Assembly: GCA_022573605.1 (NCBI GenBank)
Contig: JACZTQ010000009.1
Coordinates: 1 to 24,412, forward strand
DNA: 24,412 bases
From: Pseudomonadota bacterium
GTDB lineage: Bacteria > Pseudomonadota > Alphaproteobacteria > Rhodobacterales > Rhodobacteraceae
Direction: 5' to 3'
The position numbers were made by a program, and so were the translations under genes. How positions within the stretch are numbered: position 1 is the stretch's first letter; each line of letters opens with the position of its first letter. Below are positions 22,070 to 24,412 of this stretch, piece after piece. The notes below the pieces were generated by a model that saw only the letters and a list, made by a program, of their open reading frames with translations, was not told where the DNA came from and searched no databases.

Positions 22070-23014
22070 ATGCCGCTTTCCGTCGCCATCCAGATGGACC
22101 CGATCGAGGCCGTCGATATCGGCGCCGATTCGACCTTCCGCATCGCCCTGGAGGCGGCTGCGCGCGGGCACGAACTGTTCTACTACCAGGTTCCCGACCT
22201 GGTCTGGGACGGCGGCCGGGTGCTGGCCTCGGGCTGGCCGCTGGAGGTGCGCAACCAGCCCGGCGACCACTATAGCCTCGGCCCGCGCGAGACCCGCGAT
22301 CTGGCGAGCATGGACGTGGTGCTGCTGCGCCAGGATCCGCCCTTCGACATGAGCTACGTCACCAACACCCACCTGCTCGAGATGATCCATCCCGGGACCC
22401 TGGTGGTGAACGACCCGTTCTGGGTCCGCAACTGCCCGGAAAAGCTGCTGGTGCTGGAGTTTCTCGACCTGATCCCGCCGACCCTGATCGCCCGCAGCCT
22501 GCCGGCCCTGCGCGCCTTCAAGGAACGGCATGGCGACATCATCCTCAAACCGCTCTACGGCAATGGCGGCGCCGGGGTGTTCAGGCTGAGTGATTCCGAC
22601 ACCAATCTGAACGCGCTGCACGAGCTGTTCAGCGGCATCAACCGCGAGCCGCTGATCGCGCAGAAGTTCCTGGCCGAAGTGGCGCGGGGCGACAAGCGGG
22701 TGATCCTGATCGACGGCGAGCCGGCCGGCGCCATCAACCGGGTTCCGGCGCCGGGCGAGACCCGCTCGAACATGCATGTCGGCGGCCGGCCGGAGAAGGT
22801 CGAACTGGACGACCGCGACCGCGAGATCTGCGCCCGCATCGGGCCGCTCTTGCGCGAGCGCGGGCTGATCTTCACCGGCATCGACATCATCGGCGGCTGG
22901 CTGACCGAGATCAACGTCACCTCGCCGACCGGCATACAGGAGTTGGAGCGCTTCGACGGCACCAATTCGGCGGCGCTGATCTGGGAGGCGATCGAGCGGC
23001 GGCGCGCCGCCTGA
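22070..23014 (+). CDS. gshB: Glutathione synthetase
   Basis: A 314-residue ATP-grasp enzyme joining gamma-glutamylcysteine and glycine. Family motifs: MPLSVAIQMDPIEAVDIGAD at the N-terminus, LLRQDPPFDMSYVTNTHLLE, ILKPLYGNGGAGVFRL (ATP-grasp, near 158-172), IDGEPAGAINRVPAPGETRSN and TEINVTSPTGIQELERF near the C-terminus. Length is standard. The ATG at 22070 is directly preceded by a strong G-rich ribosome binding site (GAGGGGGGAG); the open frame upstream is antisense or out-of-frame DNA over the BON gene. It lies 74 bases after the BON lipoprotein gene. Confidence 0.96.
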   Translation: MPLSVAIQMDPIEAVDIGADSTFRIALEAAARGHELFYYQVPDLVWDGGRVLASGWPLEVRNQPGDHYSLGPRETRDLASMDVVLLRQDPPFDMSYVTNTHLLEMIHPGTLVVNDPFWVRNCPEKLLVLEFLDLIPPTLIARSLPALRAFKERHGDIILKPLYGNGGAGVFRLSDSDTNLNALHELFSGINREPLIAQKFLAEVARGDKRVILIDGEPAGAINRVPAPGETRSNMHVGGRPEKVELDDRDREICARIGPLLRERGLIFTGIDIIGGWLTEINVTSPTGIQELERFDGTNSAALIWEAIERRRAA

Positions 23015-23030
23015 TGGCCCGGAGCGCCTG

Positions 23031-23984
23031 ATGAAACGGTCTTTCCGCCTGCGGCTGCTGAGCCTGTTCCTGCGGCTGGTGGTCAAGACGGCGCTGGGCC
23101 TGATCAAGACCCCGCGGGCGGTGCGCGCCCGCTTCGAGCGCGCCGCCAAGCGCCTGTTCAGCCCGCCCGAGGACGCCAATTTTGTCGCCGACACGATCCG
23201 GCGCAACGGCGCGGGCGGCGACGGCACCCTGATCGAGACACTGTGGGCCAGCCGCGGGCGGCCCGACCGGCGCCGGGTGATCCTCTACCTGCATGGCGGC
23301 GCCTATCTCGCCGGCTCGATCCGCACCCACCGCCATCTCGCCGCCTATCTCGCCGGGGCCGCCGGGGTGCGCGCGGTCGTGCCCGACTACCGGCTGGCCC
23401 CGGAGCACCCCTTCCCGGCGGCGCTCGACGACGCGCTCTGCGTCTACCGGCATCTGCTCGAGTCGGGCTACCCGGCCCGGAACATCGCGCTGGCGGGCGA
23501 TTCGGCGGGCGGCGGGCTGGTGTTCGCGCTGCTGCTGAAGGCGGCCGGGCAGGGCCTGCCCGGCCCGGCCTGCGTGGTCGCCTTCTCGCCCTGGACCGAC
23601 CTGACCATGACCCGTCCCAGCCTGCGCCGCAACGCCAGGCGCGACATGATGCTGCCGCTGCGCCGGTTCCGCGAAGTGGTTTCGCACTATCTGCAAGGGG
23701 CGATGACCACCGATCCGCTGGCCTCGCCGGTCTACGGTGACTACGAGGCCCCGCCGCCGGCGCTGATCACCGCCTCGAAGGCGGAGATCCTGCGCGACGA
23801 CGCGGTGGCGATGGCCGACCGGTTGCGCCAGGCCGGCGGCGACGTGGCGCTGGAGTTGTGGAAGGACATGCCGAACGCCTGGCCGCTGTTCGTCGGGCTG
23901 GCGCCGGAGGCCGCCGTCACGGTGGAGCGCGCCGGCCGGTTCATCGCCCGGCATCTGGGCGCGGCGCCGGAGGACGGCGCCTAA
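23031..23984 (+). CDS. HSL-type alpha/beta hydrolase with catalytic His replaced
   Basis: A 317-residue alpha/beta-hydrolase of the hormone-sensitive-lipase (GDXG) group. The oxyanion motif HGGAYLAGS (88-96) and the nucleophile elbow GDSAGGG (Ser158) are intact, and DYRLAPEHPFPAALDD is typical. The acid is probably Asp256 in EILRDD. Where the family has the catalytic His (as in MPHxW), this protein has Asn282 (DMPNAWPLF). As read, the Ser-His-Asp triad is incomplete, so normal esterase activity is doubtful. A basic, partly hydrophobic N-terminus (RLRLLSLFLRLVVKTALGL) could anchor it to the membrane. It starts 17 bases after gshB, and its stop overlaps the hisE stop on the other strand. Confidence 0.85.
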   Translation: MKRSFRLRLLSLFLRLVVKTALGLIKTPRAVRARFERAAKRLFSPPEDANFVADTIRRNGAGGDGTLIETLWASRGRPDRRRVILYLHGGAYLAGSIRTHRHLAAYLAGAAGVRAVVPDYRLAPEHPFPAALDDALCVYRHLLESGYPARNIALAGDSAGGGLVFALLLKAAGQGLPGPACVVAFSPWTDLTMTRPSLRRNARRDMMLPLRRFREVVSHYLQGAMTTDPLASPVYGDYEAPPPALITASKAEILRDDAVAMADRLRQAGGDVALELWKDMPNAWPLFVGLAPEAAVTVERAGRFIARHLGAAPEDGA

Positions 23985-24301
23985 TCGCCCCCCCGCGACG
24001 CTTTCTCGGCGATGCCGGAGACCCCCTCGCGGCGCTCCAGTTCGCCCAAGACGTCGTCCAGCGCCACGCCGCTGGCGGCGAGCATGACCAGGAAATGGTA
24101 GAGCACGTCGGCGCCCTCGCGGGTCAGCGCCGCGCGGTCGCCTTTCTCCGCCTCGACCATCGCCTCGCCGGCCTCCTCGCCGAACTTCTCGGCGCAACCG
24201 GCCGGGCCCCTGGCCAGCAGCGCGGCGGTATAAGAGGTTGCCGGGTCGGCGCCCGCCCGGGCGGCGATGGTGGCGGCGAGGCGTTGCAGGATGTCGCTCA
24301 T
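23981..24301 (-). CDS. hisE: Phosphoribosyl-ATP pyrophosphatase
   Basis: A 106-residue MazG-like all-helical enzyme that hydrolyses phosphoribosyl-ATP in histidine synthesis (second step). Signatures: ATSYTAALLARGPAGCAEKF, GEEAGEAMVEAEKGD (metal-binding Glu residues) and EGADVLYHFLVMLAASGVAL. Length is usual for the stand-alone enzyme. The start MSDILQRLAATIAARAG at 24301 is preceded by GGAGGG at about seven bases; the frame extends to 24394 through a G/C repeat that does not look coding. Its usual his partners would lie beyond the window if present. It ends tail to tail with the hydrolase gene, overlapping by four bases. Confidence 0.94.
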   Translation of the reverse strand: MSDILQRLAATIAARAGADPATSYTAALLARGPAGCAEKFGEEAGEAMVEAEKGDRAALTREGADVLYHFLVMLAASGVALDDVLGELERREGVSGIAEKASRGGD

Positions 24302-24340
24302 GGGGTGGCCCTCCGCCAGCCACGGCAGGGAAGGCCACGG

Positions 24341-24412
24341 CCCTCCCCCCCAACCCCCTCCCGAGGGGAGGGGGAGAGGCACCGCCGGCGCCATTCACGC
24401 CCCCCTCTCCCT
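24341..24412. repeat. REP-like G/C-rich hairpin and start of a further copy
   Basis: CCCCTCC (24355-24361) pairs with GGAGGGG (24367-24373). The whole unit (24341-24379) resembles, in inverted orientation, the repeat at 9625-9660. The last bases of the window, CCCCCCTCTCCCT, match the beginning of the 9625 copy in direct orientation, so a second unit probably continues past the window edge. Confidence 0.55.

Noticed and set aside
22917..24398. 493-codon minus-strand frame across the hydrolase and hisE
   Set aside because: It overlaps two genes with clear family motifs, and its residue content is the usual antisense shadow.

Overview
The window is GC-rich and comes from an alphaproteobacterium, most likely a Rhodospirillales-like lineage. 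This rests on the compact glnD-murJ block with trpS close by, the conserved rsmI/yraN/BON-lipoprotein/gshB neighbourhood with a divergent LpoA-like lipoprotein, and the style of the intergenic palindromic repeats. The placement is inferred from gene content and order; no rRNA or tRNA gene was seen.

Layout. (1) 1-1250 is an insertion-sequence graveyard: the 3' part of an IS3-family element with a broken orfB, ending in a terminal inverted repeat near 864, then a 5' scrap of an IS5-family element on the minus strand. The IS3 orfB is interrupted by three short hairpin-rich insertions; two are related to each other in opposite orientation. (2) 1311-9451 holds five genes for exported proteins of no assigned function: an EF-hand protein, a 100-residue secreted protein, a 1142-residue M23 peptidase with a peptidoglycan-binding domain, a protein with two TolA/TonB-C-like domains and a peptidoglycan-binding domain, and, on the other strand, a coiled-coil exported protein. 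The first four run in one direction and look like a cell-envelope gene set. (3) 9452-12858 has REP-like repeats, a crotonase-fold protein lacking both usual glutamates, a 65-residue conserved small protein, trpS and a rhomboid protease. (4) 12944-18586 is a minus-strand run: LpoA-like lipoprotein, glnD (PII uridylylation) and murJ (lipid II flippase), with overlapping or nearly overlapping ends. (5) 18673-24301 has rsmI, yraN, a two-BON-domain lipoprotein, gshB and an HSL-type alpha/beta hydrolase on the plus strand, with hisE convergent at the end.

The clearest recent event is between rsmI and yraN. A lower-GC segment of about 1.3 kb carrying one RhuM-family gene splits this neighbourhood. 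The first 20 codons of yraN occur twice: a stranded copy overlapping the rsmI stop codon, and a diverged copy with its own ribosome binding site that heads the intact yraN. The insertion therefore appears to have replaced the gene start it cut off.

The best candidates for undescribed biology are the related hairpin insertions in the IS3 gene, the exported murein-binding gene set at 1311-9451, and the yraN-restoring RhuM insertion.
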